From Candidatus Rifleibacteriota bacterium (GTDB lineage Bacteria > Riflebacteria > Ozemobacteria > Ozemobacterales > Ozemobacteraceae), in contig JAKQOH010000088.1 of the NCBI GenBank assembly GCA_029565415.1, positions 1 to 21,900 on the forward strand: DNA of 21,900 nucleotides. The letters run 5' to 3'. How positions within the stretch are numbered: position 1 is the stretch's first letter; the number at the start of each line of letters is the position of its first letter. Position numbers and translations under genes: made by a program. The notes beneath the pieces were generated by a model. That model was given only the letters and a program-made list of their open reading frames with translations, did not search any database and was not told where the DNA came from. This document shows, in pieces, positions 1-7,238 of this stretch.

Positions 1-20
1 GTCTTCCTTGGTCCCTCGAT

Positions 21-75
21 CTTGTTCTCAATGAGCACCGGTCTTTCGATCGGTTCCGCGGAGGTTTGTGACCTC
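21..75 (-). promoter_or_regulatory. Leader with start-proximal hairpin and boxA-like antitermination motif
   Basis: Just downstream of the predicted start, the minus strand can fold GAGGT-CACAA-ACCTC (61-75). Further on, the complement of 21-37 reads TGCTCATTGAGAACAAG, which resembles the boxA element (TGCTCTTTAACAA type) found in bacterial rRNA leaders. No open reading frame on this strand begins in the leader and leaves the window convincingly. This supports a transcribed RNA leader rather than a protein gene, but the 16S gene would lie beyond position 1. Confidence 0.45.
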
Positions 76-88
76 GTTGGTAGGGTCT

Positions 89-138
89 ATATTACCAGCC
101 TTCGTCCCCGGAGTCAACACCCTTTTTTTGAATTTTTT
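89..138 (-). promoter_or_regulatory. Strong sigma-70 promoter with UP element, rRNA-operon-like
   Basis: Read on the minus strand, TTGACT (112-117) and TAATAT (89-94) are separated by exactly 17 nt, and a TGG just before the -10 gives an extended -10. Directly upstream of the -35 are two A-tracts (complement of the T-runs at 123-129 and 133-138), placed as in the UP elements of stable-RNA promoters. Transcription would start near position 82 and run left out of the window. The combination of UP element, near-consensus boxes and a boxA-like leader suggests an rRNA or other stable-RNA operon. The RNA gene itself is not in view, so that assignment is inference. Confidence 0.65.
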
Positions 139-276
139 CCGCCTCCGGAAGCTCTTTCATGATGTACCACCATACTGTTCATTCAGTGCTGAGGAAACGT
201 CTCGACTCCCTCAGAGGGCCACCCCACCTTCACCGCCGTCGGATCTTCAGTACCATCCCGCTGCTCGGGCGCCGGA
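139..276. other. Intergenic, no gene seen
   Basis: This stretch lies between the stop of the XdhC-family gene and the left-edge promoter. Short open frames cross it on both strands, but none has a ribosome binding site or recognisable protein features. I see no convincing terminator for the XdhC gene here: a small CCCTC/GAGGG hairpin near 220 lacks a T-tract. Confidence 0.4.
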
Positions 277-1083
277 TTATTTCCCTGGCGCGCGAGAATA
301 CCGCAAGGTGATTCCGTTCCGGAACGCCACGATCTGGGCGAGAATCTCGAGGGCGATCTCCTCGGGGGTGTTGCTCCCCAGGTGGATACCGATCGGGGCA
401 AACACGCGTTCCAGACGCTTCGGATCCGTCCCGGCCATCTGAAGGCTCTTTTTCATCTCCACCACCTTGCGCGCCGACCCGATCATCCCGACATACTCGG
501 CGGGAGAAGCGATCGCCTGCTCGAGAACCTCCCGGTCATGCAGATGCCCCGGCGTGACGATGACGATCGCATCCGAGGCCTCGATTTCGAGCTCGGCCAG
601 GCATCCCGCATACGGCCGGCACAAGACGCTCTCTATCCCAGGAAACTTCTCGGGATCGGCGTATTCGGAACGGTCATCGAGGAGGGTCACGTGGAAGCGC
701 ATCTGTCCCGCCAGTCGGGCAAGAGCGCAGCCGATGTGACCGCCCCCGAAGATGAGGATACGGTTACGGTCGGCCATGTATTCGATGAACACCTTCACGT
801 TGCCACCGCATACCGGCTCGCCGGTATCGATCTCGTTCGCGAGATCGTAGGACAGCAGCTCGGCGCCCCCCCGCTCCGGGAACAGGGCCAACGCCGCTTT
901 TCTGGTACGTTCCTCGTTGATCCCGCCTCCGACCGTGCCCTGCGTCCGGCCGTCCTCGAAGACGATCATCCGCTGCCCCGCCTTGCCCGGGCTGCTGCCG
1001 TCTACCTCGACGACCGTGCAGAGGACGAAGGGCTTCCCGCCGTTGAATGCCTCCCGCAGCTCCTGGAACAGTTCCGTCGCCAT
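277..1083 (-). CDS. XdhC/CoxI-family protein (molybdoenzyme maturation factor)
   Basis: 268 aa. XdhC proteins bind or protect molybdenum cofactor and help insert sulfurated cofactor into xanthine dehydrogenase-type enzymes. The N-terminal domain shows VEVDGSSPGKAG and TVGGG (about residues 26-54) and the family signature GEPVCGGNVKV (88-98). A Rossmann domain follows with IFGGGHIG (111-118), YVGMIGSARK (197-206) and a C-terminal PIGIHLGSNTPEEIA block, all standard for the family. The open frame extends 73 codons further upstream, but that extension is Arg-rich and unlike the family. The ATG at 1083 has AAAGGG 9 nt upstream, and a second ATG lies three codons earlier with no room for an SD. 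No xanthine dehydrogenase subunit gene is in the window, so the client enzyme is unknown. The family is certain; the exact client is not. Confidence 0.9.
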   Translation of the reverse strand: MATELFQELREAFNGGKPFVLCTVVEVDGSSPGKAGQRMIVFEDGRTQGTVGGGINEERTRKAALALFPERGGAELLSYDLANEIDTGEPVCGGNVKVFIEYMADRNRILIFGGGHIGCALARLAGQMRFHVTLLDDRSEYADPEKFPGIESVLCRPYAGCLAELEIEASDAIVIVTPGHLHDREVLEQAIASPAEYVGMIGSARKVVEMKKSLQMAGTDPKRLERVFAPIGIHLGSNTPEEIALEILAQIVAFRNGITLRYSRAPGK

Positions 1084-1313
1084 GCCTGTCATCCCTTTCG
1101 CGTTCACAGAAATTCTTCGCCGGCATTCTACCCGGTGCCGCATCCGTTTTCCACTTTCCCTCACCCTCGCGCGCGGCAGATAGCGAAGCCGCCACAATAA
1201 TATCAGACAGTATACAATTTCACCCGAACGAAGGGGGCACCGATACCTGTCAAGAAATCCCTCCGGCGCGCCGATAGATTCCCTGAACAGGAGAATTCGC
1301 ATTCGGAGGCATC
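1084..1313. promoter_or_regulatory. Divergent intergenic region between xdhC-like gene and methyltransferase operon
   Basis: This 230-bp region separates two divergent genes and should carry both promoters. On the minus strand TATACT (1209-1214) could be a -10 for the XdhC gene, giving a leader of roughly 120 nt. A perfect TTGACA (1248-1253) also faces that way but lies 33 nt from the TATACT, so the two do not form one standard promoter. GGAGG at 1305-1309 is the SD of the methyltransferase. No clear plus-strand promoter stands out. Confidence 0.3.
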
Positions 1314-2534
1314 ATGACCGCGCAACCCCTTCCTGCGTACGCTGAATCCGTCCGTCCTCTTCCCGGCAATGCGGGCATCATCCAGACCCCGTCCGGAACG
1401 ATCCCGCGCATTTACGACGAGTTCTGGACGGCGAAACAGCGCCAGATGCACTCGCTGCATTATGCGCTTTCCTATCGGGCTTCATTCAAACCCGAACTGC
1501 CGGATTACTTCATCCGGCGCTTCACGAAAGACGGAGGGGCGGTCGGAGACCCGTTCGGGGGCCGCGGCACGACGCTGCTGCAAGCCAATCTGCTGGGCCG
1601 GCGCGGCTTCAGCAATGATGTGAATCCTCTTTCCGAACGCATCGCCTGGCCAAAAGTCCATCCCGTTCCGGTTGAAACCGTCGAGCGGAGACTTGCCGAA
1701 ATTCCTCTGGATGCGCCGCGCGACCTGAGCCGGGAAGAGGACCTGAGCATGTTCTACCATCCGCAGACCTACACCGAGCTTCTGAATCTGCGGGACTACC
1801 TGAAAACACACCGCGACCCGGTCGACCGGTTCATCGAGATGCTGGCCCTTTCCCGGCTTCACGGGCATTCGCCGGGCTTCTTCTCGGCGTATTCCTTCCC
1901 CCAGATCTCGATTCCCAAGGCGAACCAGGCCAAGATCAACCGCACCCGCGGGGCCGAGCCGGAGTACCGGGACATCGCCTCGCGCATCGTGAAGAAGGCG
2001 AAAACCGCGCTCAAGGACGGACAGTTGGAGGAGATCGCGCGCAACGGGCGCAACACCGTCATCACGACGGGCGATTCCCGGAACCTGAAGGGCTGGCCGG
2101 ACAACAGCGTCGATCTGATCATCACCTCGCCGCCGTTCCTCAACACCGTCGATTACGTTCAGGACACGTGGCTCGAGACCTGGTTCTGCGGCATCGACGC
2201 ACAGAAGCTCGAGAAGTCCGTCGTCCAGACCCCGGATCTCGAGGAGTGGATGCAGTTCATCTCCGACACGCTGGCCGAGCTGCACCGGGTCGTGAAAAAG
2301 GGCGGTCTGGTCGCGATGGAGGTCGGCGAAGTGCGGTATCAGGGCGAACTGATCAATCTCGACGAAGCCGTCGTGAGCCTGACGTGCAGCAAGCGCTACA
2401 ACGGCGGCCAGTTCAAGGTCGTCGAGGTCTACGTGCAGAGCCAGGAGTTCACCAAGCTGGCCAACTGCTTCAAAGTGACCAACAACATGCTGGGCACCAA
2501 CACGAATCGCATCGTTCTGATGGAAAACATCTAG
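1314..2534 (+). CDS. Solitary DNA methyltransferase (N4-cytosine/N6-adenine type)
   Basis: 406 aa, started by GGAGG 4 nt before the ATG. AdoMet-binding motif I is DPFGGRGTT (79-87), preceded by a motif X-like HSLHYALSYRASFKPELP (46-63) and followed by the acidic NDVNP (101-105). Catalytic motif IV is TSPPF (271-275) within VDLIITSPPFLNTVDY, the S/T-PP-Y/F form typical of exocyclic amino methylases, often N4-cytosine. Motifs X and I come first and IV comes about 185 residues later, so the order is not that of beta-class enzymes, where IV precedes I. The intervening 110-250 region may be the target recognition part. No restriction endonuclease gene adjoins it; the next gene is a DivIVA-domain protein whose SD overlaps this stop. 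It may be an orphan regulatory methylase. RNA as substrate cannot be ruled out. Confidence 0.82.
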   Translation: MTAQPLPAYAESVRPLPGNAGIIQTPSGTIPRIYDEFWTAKQRQMHSLHYALSYRASFKPELPDYFIRRFTKDGGAVGDPFGGRGTTLLQANLLGRRGFSNDVNPLSERIAWPKVHPVPVETVERRLAEIPLDAPRDLSREEDLSMFYHPQTYTELLNLRDYLKTHRDPVDRFIEMLALSRLHGHSPGFFSAYSFPQISIPKANQAKINRTRGAEPEYRDIASRIVKKAKTALKDGQLEEIARNGRNTVITTGDSRNLKGWPDNSVDLIITSPPFLNTVDYVQDTWLETWFCGIDAQKLEKSVVQTPDLEEWMQFISDTLAELHRVVKKGGLVAMEVGEVRYQGELINLDEAVVSLTCSKRYNGGQFKVVEVYVQSQEFTKLANCFKVTNNMLGTNTNRIVLMENI

Positions 2535-2545
2535 GAGGCACAATC

Positions 2546-3049
2546 ATGAGACTTACGCCACTCGATATCTACCAGCGGGAGTTCTCGCGCAAGAAGATCG
2601 GCGGCCTCGACGAGAACGAGGTCTACGACTTCCTGAAGAAGGTCGGCCGCGAGTACGAGGCCGTCTACGCCGAAAGCAAGGATCTGAAGGATCAGGTCGA
2701 GCGCCTGACGGCCCAGATGAAGGATTATCTCGAGCTCGAGAAGACGCTCAAGCAGACGCTCATTTCGGCACAGAAGACCTCGGGCGACATGAAGAACAAC
2801 GCCGAGAAGGAAGCCGAACTGATCGTGAAGGAAGCAGAGATCCAGGCCGAGCGGATTCTCGACGAGGCGCGCACCGAGGCAGAGACGGTCGGCAAGGAGA
2901 TCCGCGAACTCAAGCGCCAGAAGCGGATGCTGAAGGTCGAGCTCAAGACGGTTCTCGAGTCGTACATGGCCATGCTGACCGACGACGGTCCCATTTCCCT
3001 CAAGCCGGTTCCCGTCGCGGCGAAGGGACCGTTCGCGGAAGCGGCCTGA
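2546..3049 (+). CDS. DivIVA-domain coiled-coil protein
   Basis: 167 aa. DivIVA-family proteins sit at curved membrane, at poles and septa, and recruit division or growth factors. Residues 4-40 match the N-terminal DivIVA domain: LTPLDIYQREF, then GGLDENEVYDFLKKVGREYE. From residue 42 to about 145 the protein is a continuous charged coiled coil, ending in a short Pro/Ala tail. The SD AGGAGG (2533-2538) overlaps the stop codon of the methyltransferase and lies 7 nt before this ATG, so the two are translationally coupled. The open frame extends upstream inside the methyltransferase, but that extension is a shadow. The YggU-family gene follows 12 nt downstream, an arrangement also known from yggT-divIVA-yggU style clusters. 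Family confident; cellular role inferred. Confidence 0.87.
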   Translation: MRLTPLDIYQREFSRKKIGGLDENEVYDFLKKVGREYEAVYAESKDLKDQVERLTAQMKDYLELEKTLKQTLISAQKTSGDMKNNAEKEAELIVKEAEIQAERILDEARTEAETVGKEIRELKRQKRMLKVELKTVLESYMAMLTDDGPISLKPVPVAAKGPFAEAA

Positions 3050-3061
3050 TCCCGTCTTCCG

Positions 3062-3391
3062 ATGAGCCTTTCCTGTATCCGAGCCCACGCCCGCGGCACG
3101 CTCCTGAATGTTCAGGCGGTGCCGCGGGCTTCGCGTTCGGAGATTGTTGACATCAGCGGGGATCGTTGTAGAATAAGGGTGAAAGCCGCGCCCGTCGAAG
3201 GCGAAGCCAACGAGGCCCTGGTTGCCCTCCTTGCAAAAACGTTTGGCGTGACCAAGAAACAGGTGACGCTCGATCACGGAGCCCAGGGAAAGCAGAAGAC
3301 CTTTCTGCTGGCCGGCGTCACGACGGAGGCGGCGGAAACGATTCTCAGGACGGCGGTCCCGGAACCGAAGCCGGGCAAGGAGAAAGCATGA
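3062..3391 (+). CDS. yggU: YggU/DUF167 family protein
   Basis: 109 aa, close to the usual size of this family of about 100 residues. Visible signatures are VQAVPRASRSEIV near residues 17-29 and RIRVKAAPVEGEANEALVALL around 37-57, the core of the DUF167 fold. The biochemical function of the family is not established. No good SD precedes the ATG, which starts 12 nt after the DivIVA gene stop, so translation is probably by coupling. Its stop overlaps the next start as ATGA. The C-terminal PEPKPGKEKA tail is a low-complexity extension. Confidence 0.88.
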   Translation: MSLSCIRAHARGTLLNVQAVPRASRSEIVDISGDRCRIRVKAAPVEGEANEALVALLAKTFGVTKKQVTLDHGAQGKQKTFLLAGVTTEAAETILRTAVPEPKPGKEKA

Positions 3392-3864
3392 AGATCCATC
3401 ACTGGCTCTGGGCACTCTGGGGAGCGATGGTTCTTTCGATGCTTCTGAAATGGAAGATCGACACCTACATGGTGGTCGCCCTGATCATCCTGCCGATTCT
3501 CATCGTTCTCCTCGAGCTCCAGGACGAGATTTCGGTCCTGAAGGAAGAATCGAAACACCAGCGCAAGTTCGTCATGGACCGGTTCGCGGTGCTCTCCGAC
3601 AAACTGAAGGATCTTTCCGGCCAGTTCGAGAAGAAGGTCGTGGTCGATTTCGCCGAGTTCGCCCGGAGCAATCCTCCCGCCGAAAAAGAGCGAACCGGCA
3701 GCCCGAAAAAGAAGAAACATCCCAAGCGCGAGCTTCCCGCTGATGCCGAAGCCGGCATCGAGGCCGACAATCCCGAGGAAGTCGACTTCAGTGAGGCAAG
3801 TCTTTCCGAAGCCGCCGAAGCCCCGGAAGAGACCGAGCAAAAGCCCGACACCCGCGCATCCTGA
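3388..3864 (+). CDS. Small membrane protein with two TM helices, coiled coil and charged tail
   Basis: 158 aa; I do not recognise the family. Two hydrophobic segments (about 5-20 and 27-43) are followed by a probable coiled coil (44-85). The tail is disordered, with a basic cluster KKKKHPKR around 107-114 and then a strongly acidic, Glu-rich end. A short loop joins the two helices, so the tail and coiled coil probably lie on the same side as the N-terminus; this is inference. The start overlaps the YggU stop as ATGA, so it is translated as part of the DivIVA operon, and a terminator follows directly. The context suggests a role with the DivIVA-type protein at the membrane, for example as anchor or partner, but nothing in the sequence proves it. 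Confidence 0.75.
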   Translation: MKIHHWLWALWGAMVLSMLLKWKIDTYMVVALIILPILIVLLELQDEISVLKEESKHQRKFVMDRFAVLSDKLKDLSGQFEKKVVVDFAEFARSNPPAEKERTGSPKKKKHPKRELPADAEAGIEADNPEEVDFSEASLSEAAEAPEETEQKPDTRAS

Positions 3865-3883
3865 CCGTACACGATCTGTCCCT

Positions 3884-3915
3884 CCCCCGGCATGACACCG
3901 GGGGTTTCCTTTTTT
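3884..3915 (+). terminator. Rho-independent terminator of the methyltransferase-DivIVA operon
   Basis: CCCCCGG (3884-3890) pairs perfectly with CCGGGGG (3898-3904) around the 7-nt loop CATGACA, followed by a T-rich run TTTCCTTTTTT. It begins 20 nt after the stop of the small membrane protein. Confidence 0.9.
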
Positions 3916-3953
3916 ATCCGCCCGAAAACCCCGCGACGGTTCATGTGCTCTTC

Positions 3954-3982
3954 TTGACACCCCTGGAACCGGTACGTATAGT
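3954..3982 (+). promoter_or_regulatory. Consensus sigma-70 promoter of the phospholipase C-like gene
   Basis: TTGACA (3954-3959) is a perfect -35 box. A 17-nt spacer leads to TATAGT (3977-3982), which matches five of six -10 bases. Transcription would start near 3989, giving a leader of about 25 nt that contains the AAGGA ribosome binding site. It lies between the preceding terminator and the gene, as expected for a new transcription unit. Confidence 0.85.
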
Positions 3983-4013
3983 TGAAAGAAATCAGGCTCG
4001 CAAAGGACCTGTC

Positions 4014-4874
4014 ATGCGCACACGAACCATCGCTCTTGCCGCTCTTCTGCTGGTACCCCTGCTGCTTGCGGCGACCTCGGCCGAAGCCTGGGGCGGCAGA
4101 ACGCATAAGAAAATCACCTCGGATGCGTACTTCATCATGCCGTCCGCCTTCCGCGAATTCCTGGGAGCGACCGGCACGGGGCCGAGCGCCAAGCACCCCG
4201 CATTCAAGGCCCTTCTCGAGGCATCGATCGAGCCCGACACCACCCTGAAAGACTTCCGGAACCACGTATTCCACATCCACGGCAGCGACATGGGCAACGG
4301 CCCCTTCAAGGTCGAAGAGCTGGTCAAGGAAGTCGTCGAGGACATCAAGGCGAAGAAATCCCGCGCGTCGATCGTGCGCAAACTCGGCTGGATCTGCCAC
4401 TATACGGCCGATCTCGTCCAGCCGCTTCATACCGGCATCGTCGTCGTCGACGGGATCGAGGAAAAGCCGTATCATGCGGCCTGCGAAAAGGACATCAACG
4501 ACAACGTGCATCTGTTCGGCGTTTCGTTCGAAGGCTGCCGCAGCGTCGATCGCGTGAGCGCGCTGATGGTCTACTGGTCGTTGTGGGCGAACAAGTATTA
4601 CGATGCGCTGATCCAGTATTACACTCCCGGCAACCAGGACAAGAAGCGCGGCAGAATGGTGTCGGCCACGTGTTATTCCCGGGCTGTGAACGATGTCGTG
4701 CTCATGTGGTACACGATCTGGGCCCGCTCCGGCGGCAAGATCGATCCGCGCAAAGACGGAAAGCCCAAGTATTTTCCGCCGGCCGGCAACAAGAACGAGC
4801 TCGCTCTTCCCGTGAGCCGCGAGATCGAGGAGCTCGATCCGGCCACGCCCGCCGAACCTCCCGCGCAGGAGTAA
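4014..4874 (+). CDS. Exported zinc-dependent phospholipase C-like protein
   Basis: 286 aa. The start at 4014 has AAGGA 6 nt upstream; an earlier in-frame ATG at 3945 lies before the promoter and is rejected. Residues 1-25 are a signal peptide cleaved after SAEA, leaving Trp26 as the mature N-terminus, as in Clostridium alpha-toxin and Bacillus PLC, where Trp1 binds zinc. The remaining expected ligands are present: His31, Asp75, His87, His129, Asp133, His139, His154 and Glu158. The spacings H129-D133-H139, H154-E158 and D75-H87 equal those I recall for alpha-toxin (126-130-136, 148-152, 56-68). The family (PF00882) also includes enzymes of unknown substrate. There is no C2/PLAT membrane-binding domain; the end is a Pro/Glu-rich tail. 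Phospholipid substrate is inferred; fold and metal site are well supported. Confidence 0.88.
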   Translation: MRTRTIALAALLLVPLLLAATSAEAWGGRTHKKITSDAYFIMPSAFREFLGATGTGPSAKHPAFKALLEASIEPDTTLKDFRNHVFHIHGSDMGNGPFKVEELVKEVVEDIKAKKSRASIVRKLGWICHYTADLVQPLHTGIVVVDGIEEKPYHAACEKDINDNVHLFGVSFEGCRSVDRVSALMVYWSLWANKYYDALIQYYTPGNQDKKRGRMVSATCYSRAVNDVVLMWYTIWARSGGKIDPRKDGKPKYFPPAGNKNELALPVSREIEELDPATPAEPPAQE

Positions 4875-4935
4875 CCTTCCAGACGGCGGCTTTTCCAGGC
4901 CGCTGCCGACATTTGCCGAACACCCCGGGAGTCAG

Positions 4936-6249
4936 ATGCTCTTTCCCTTCAGCCGCCTTTCCGCACCGATCGAGACGATCGCCCTCCCGAATGGTGTGAA
5001 ACTCGTTCTACACCCGTTTGCCTCCCCCTCCGTGGGGGTGGCCTGCCTGATCAGATCCGGCCCGATTTTCGAAGCCCCCGATCGGAACGGGATTTCACAC
5101 TTTCTCGAGCACATGCTGTTCCGGGGCACTCCGGAGTATCCGACCTCGTCGCTTCTCTGCCGGGCGCTCGACCGGGTCGGCTCGGAAGCGAACGCGGCCA
5201 CGTTTTCCGACATGACGATCCTTTCGTGCAAGATGCTTCCCGAGTCGCTCGGCGAGGGTTTGCAGCTGCTGCACCGGATGATGACGGCCCCGACCTTCAG
5301 CGGTCTGACGGCCGAGCGGCACATCATTCTCGAAGAGTGCCTGGAGGACCAGGATGAAGACGGGCAACTGACGGCCATCGACCAGCTTTCGTCGCAACTG
5401 CTGTACGGCGACCACCCGTATGCGCTTTCGATTCTCGGGATGCCCGACTCGGTGCGCCAGATCCAGCGGCGCCATCTGGAAGCGCATCTGCATGCGCATT
5501 TCCGGCCCGAGTCGACGGTCGTGGCGCTTGCCGGGGGATTCGACCCGAAGAAAGCCCTTTCGGCCGTCCGGCGGGTTCTGGGAAGCTGGCGCGGAACGGA
5601 GGATGATCGCGAGCCGGCCCGGCCGGGCCCCGTCGCCGAGCTCAACGGGCCCCGCCTGCTGGCTGTTGATTCCCCGCGCAGTCAGGTTCAGGTGCGGATT
5701 TCATTTCGCGCATTGGCGTTCGGGGATCCCGAATTCCATCTTCAGAAGTCGCTCGTGCGGATTCTCGACGCGGGCTCGGGTTCGCCGCTGCGGCAGGCGA
5801 TGCAGGACAGCCGGGGATTCTGTTATTCCCTCAGTGTCGGCACCGACGCTTACGAGCGGGCGGGAGCGATTCACATCGATTTTTCGGTGAACCCCGACGT
5901 GCTCGAGGATGCCGTCGGCGTCTGCCTGCGCATCATGGCCAAGCTCGCGAAAACGCCACTTCCGGACGAAGACGTCGAGCACATGCTGTATCAGTATGTG
6001 AAAGCCAAACGGTTCGCCTCGACCGATGTCTGGGATTTCTCGGGCCGGTATGCGTTCCGGGCGCTTTACCCGTCACCCATGGATTTCGCGGCGGAGTTTG
6101 CCGCGACCCAGAAAACGCGCCCCGCCGACCTGCACGCGATCGCCGCGCGCCTGGTGCGCCGGCGCAATCTCGGCGTCACCCTCGTGGGAGACATCTCGAA
6201 AGCGCGGGCCGCCCGCGTCAAGAAGCTGCTGCGGGCCTTCCCGGACTGA
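4936..6249 (+). CDS. M16 family zinc metallopeptidase (insulinase/processing-peptidase type)
   Basis: 437 aa, the normal length of a single-chain M16B peptidase made of two alpha/beta halves. The inverted zinc motif HFLEH is at residues 55-59, and a glutamate pair 133-134, about 75 residues later, supplies the third ligand. The C-terminal half has SPLRQAMQDSRGFCYSLSVG with the Arg and Tyr typical of substrate binding in active members. No signal peptide is present, so it is probably cytoplasmic. GGGAG lies 4 nt before the ATG. It follows the phospholipase-like gene by 61 bp without a T-tract terminator, so it may share that promoter. M16B peptidases degrade or process peptides; the substrate here is unknown. 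Confidence 0.92.
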   Translation: MLFPFSRLSAPIETIALPNGVKLVLHPFASPSVGVACLIRSGPIFEAPDRNGISHFLEHMLFRGTPEYPTSSLLCRALDRVGSEANAATFSDMTILSCKMLPESLGEGLQLLHRMMTAPTFSGLTAERHIILEECLEDQDEDGQLTAIDQLSSQLLYGDHPYALSILGMPDSVRQIQRRHLEAHLHAHFRPESTVVALAGGFDPKKALSAVRRVLGSWRGTEDDREPARPGPVAELNGPRLLAVDSPRSQVQVRISFRALAFGDPEFHLQKSLVRILDAGSGSPLRQAMQDSRGFCYSLSVGTDAYERAGAIHIDFSVNPDVLEDAVGVCLRIMAKLAKTPLPDEDVEHMLYQYVKAKRFASTDVWDFSGRYAFRALYPSPMDFAAEFAATQKTRPADLHAIAARLVRRRNLGVTLVGDISKARAARVKKLLRAFPD

Positions 6250-6265
6250 GACTTCCGGGGCGTCT

Positions 6266-7237
6266 CTAGCGGGCAACCGGCCCCGACGCCGTTTCCGGCT
6301 GCGCCGATTCGCCGGCCGGCAGTTGGGCGGCAATGGATCTGACCAGCATCTGGAAATCCGCCTCATCGACCCGGCCATCCGCGTTGATGTCATACTGGCC
6401 ATCCCAGGGGCTTGTGATCGGGGGGGGATTCCGGCGGTTCTTGCGCACGACCCCGGCGAGATCGAACAGGTCCATCCAGTCGAGGAGGCCGTCGCCGTTC
6501 AGATCCCCGGGCTGCAGGGCCGCATCGGCGGGAAACCGGGTCCGATGGCCATACACGGCCTGCTGCAGGAACCGGAAGTCGCTCGAATCGATCCGTCCGT
6601 TGCCGTCCAGATCGGCGTTGGCAGCCACGGCGGCTTTCCGGCCCAGGGGCTTGACCAGCAGCAGGAGGTCCTGCGCGGTGATGACCCCGTCGCCATTCAG
6701 ATCGCCCAGTCGGACGGGCTCTTTCTCCATGGCAGAAATCAGCTCAGCAACCCGCTTTGCGCCCGAGGCGAGTTCCTCTCCGGCCGAGCGGAGCCCGGCA
6801 AGACGGGTTCCGGCCCGCCCCTCCTGGAGACCGGTTCCGACCCCGAACGCTGACAGGAGCAAGGTATCGCGCTCGACCCCGGCGAGAGTTTGCGAGAACT
6901 CTGCGTTCAGGGCGTTGAACAGGAGATCGATATTCCGGACGGTGGTTTTCACGTTGTCGGAGTATGGAGGCTTGTCCAGGAGGGCGAACAGTTCGGTCTG
7001 AAGCCGGGACAATTCCCTGCGGAGGCGTTCGAGGGCCGCAACGCGTCCGGTCACGGTTTTCCCGCAGCGTTCCGCGCAGGTTTCGGCCTGGCGTCGGGCC
7101 ACCAGGCCGGCCCGGCACCCCAGACCGGCCAGAGCGGCTTCCCGGGCATCGCAGGAGGCCTGGCTGGGGCAAGGGGCAGGCGACACCCCGAGCAGGGATG
7201 CCAGGAGGAACCAGCCGCAGAAGAGCAGTTCCCTCAT
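6266..7237 (-). CDS. Exported protein with four dockerin-type calcium loops
   Basis: 323 aa. The start at 7237 follows GGGAG and yields a hydrophobic signal sequence (residues 3-20), although the APC after it is not a classical lipobox. Residues 25-175 are Cys-containing and mostly helical, with no recognised family. The C-terminal half has four EF-hand/dockerin-like loops of form DxNxDGxxxxxD: 179-190, 209-220, 245-256 and 283-294, each followed by a short helix. This equals two dockerin-I-like pairs. The ATG is 1 nt after the stop of the OPT transporter gene, so the two are translationally coupled. No cohesin or scaffoldin is in the window, so cellulosome assembly is not supported; calcium-stabilised folding or binding to another exported protein is more likely. 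It converges on the M16 gene with only 16 bp between stops. Confidence 0.85.
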   Translation of the reverse strand: MRELLFCGWFLLASLLGVSPAPCPSQASCDAREAALAGLGCRAGLVARRQAETCAERCGKTVTGRVAALERLRRELSRLQTELFALLDKPPYSDNVKTTVRNIDLLFNALNAEFSQTLAGVERDTLLLSAFGVGTGLQEGRAGTRLAGLRSAGEELASGAKRVAELISAMEKEPVRLGDLNGDGVITAQDLLLLVKPLGRKAAVAANADLDGNGRIDSSDFRFLQQAVYGHRTRFPADAALQPGDLNGDGLLDWMDLFDLAGVVRKNRRNPPPITSPWDGQYDINADGRVDEADFQMLVRSIAAQLPAGESAQPETASGPVAR

Positions 7238-7238
7238 A

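Noticed and set aside
1084..1302. N-terminal extension of the XdhC-family protein
   Set aside because: The 73 extra residues are Arg-rich and do not match the family; the SD favours the ATG at 1083.
1314..2534. Restriction-modification system
   Set aside because: No endonuclease-like gene adjoins the methyltransferase on either side; neighbours are XdhC-family and DivIVA-type genes.
2168..2545. Upstream extension of the DivIVA-type gene
   Set aside because: The extension is an out-of-frame reading of the methyltransferase, while the ATG at 2546 has a perfect SD and begins the DivIVA domain.
6266..7237. Cellulosome component
   Set aside because: Dockerin-type loops are present but there is no glycoside hydrolase, cohesin or scaffoldin in the window.
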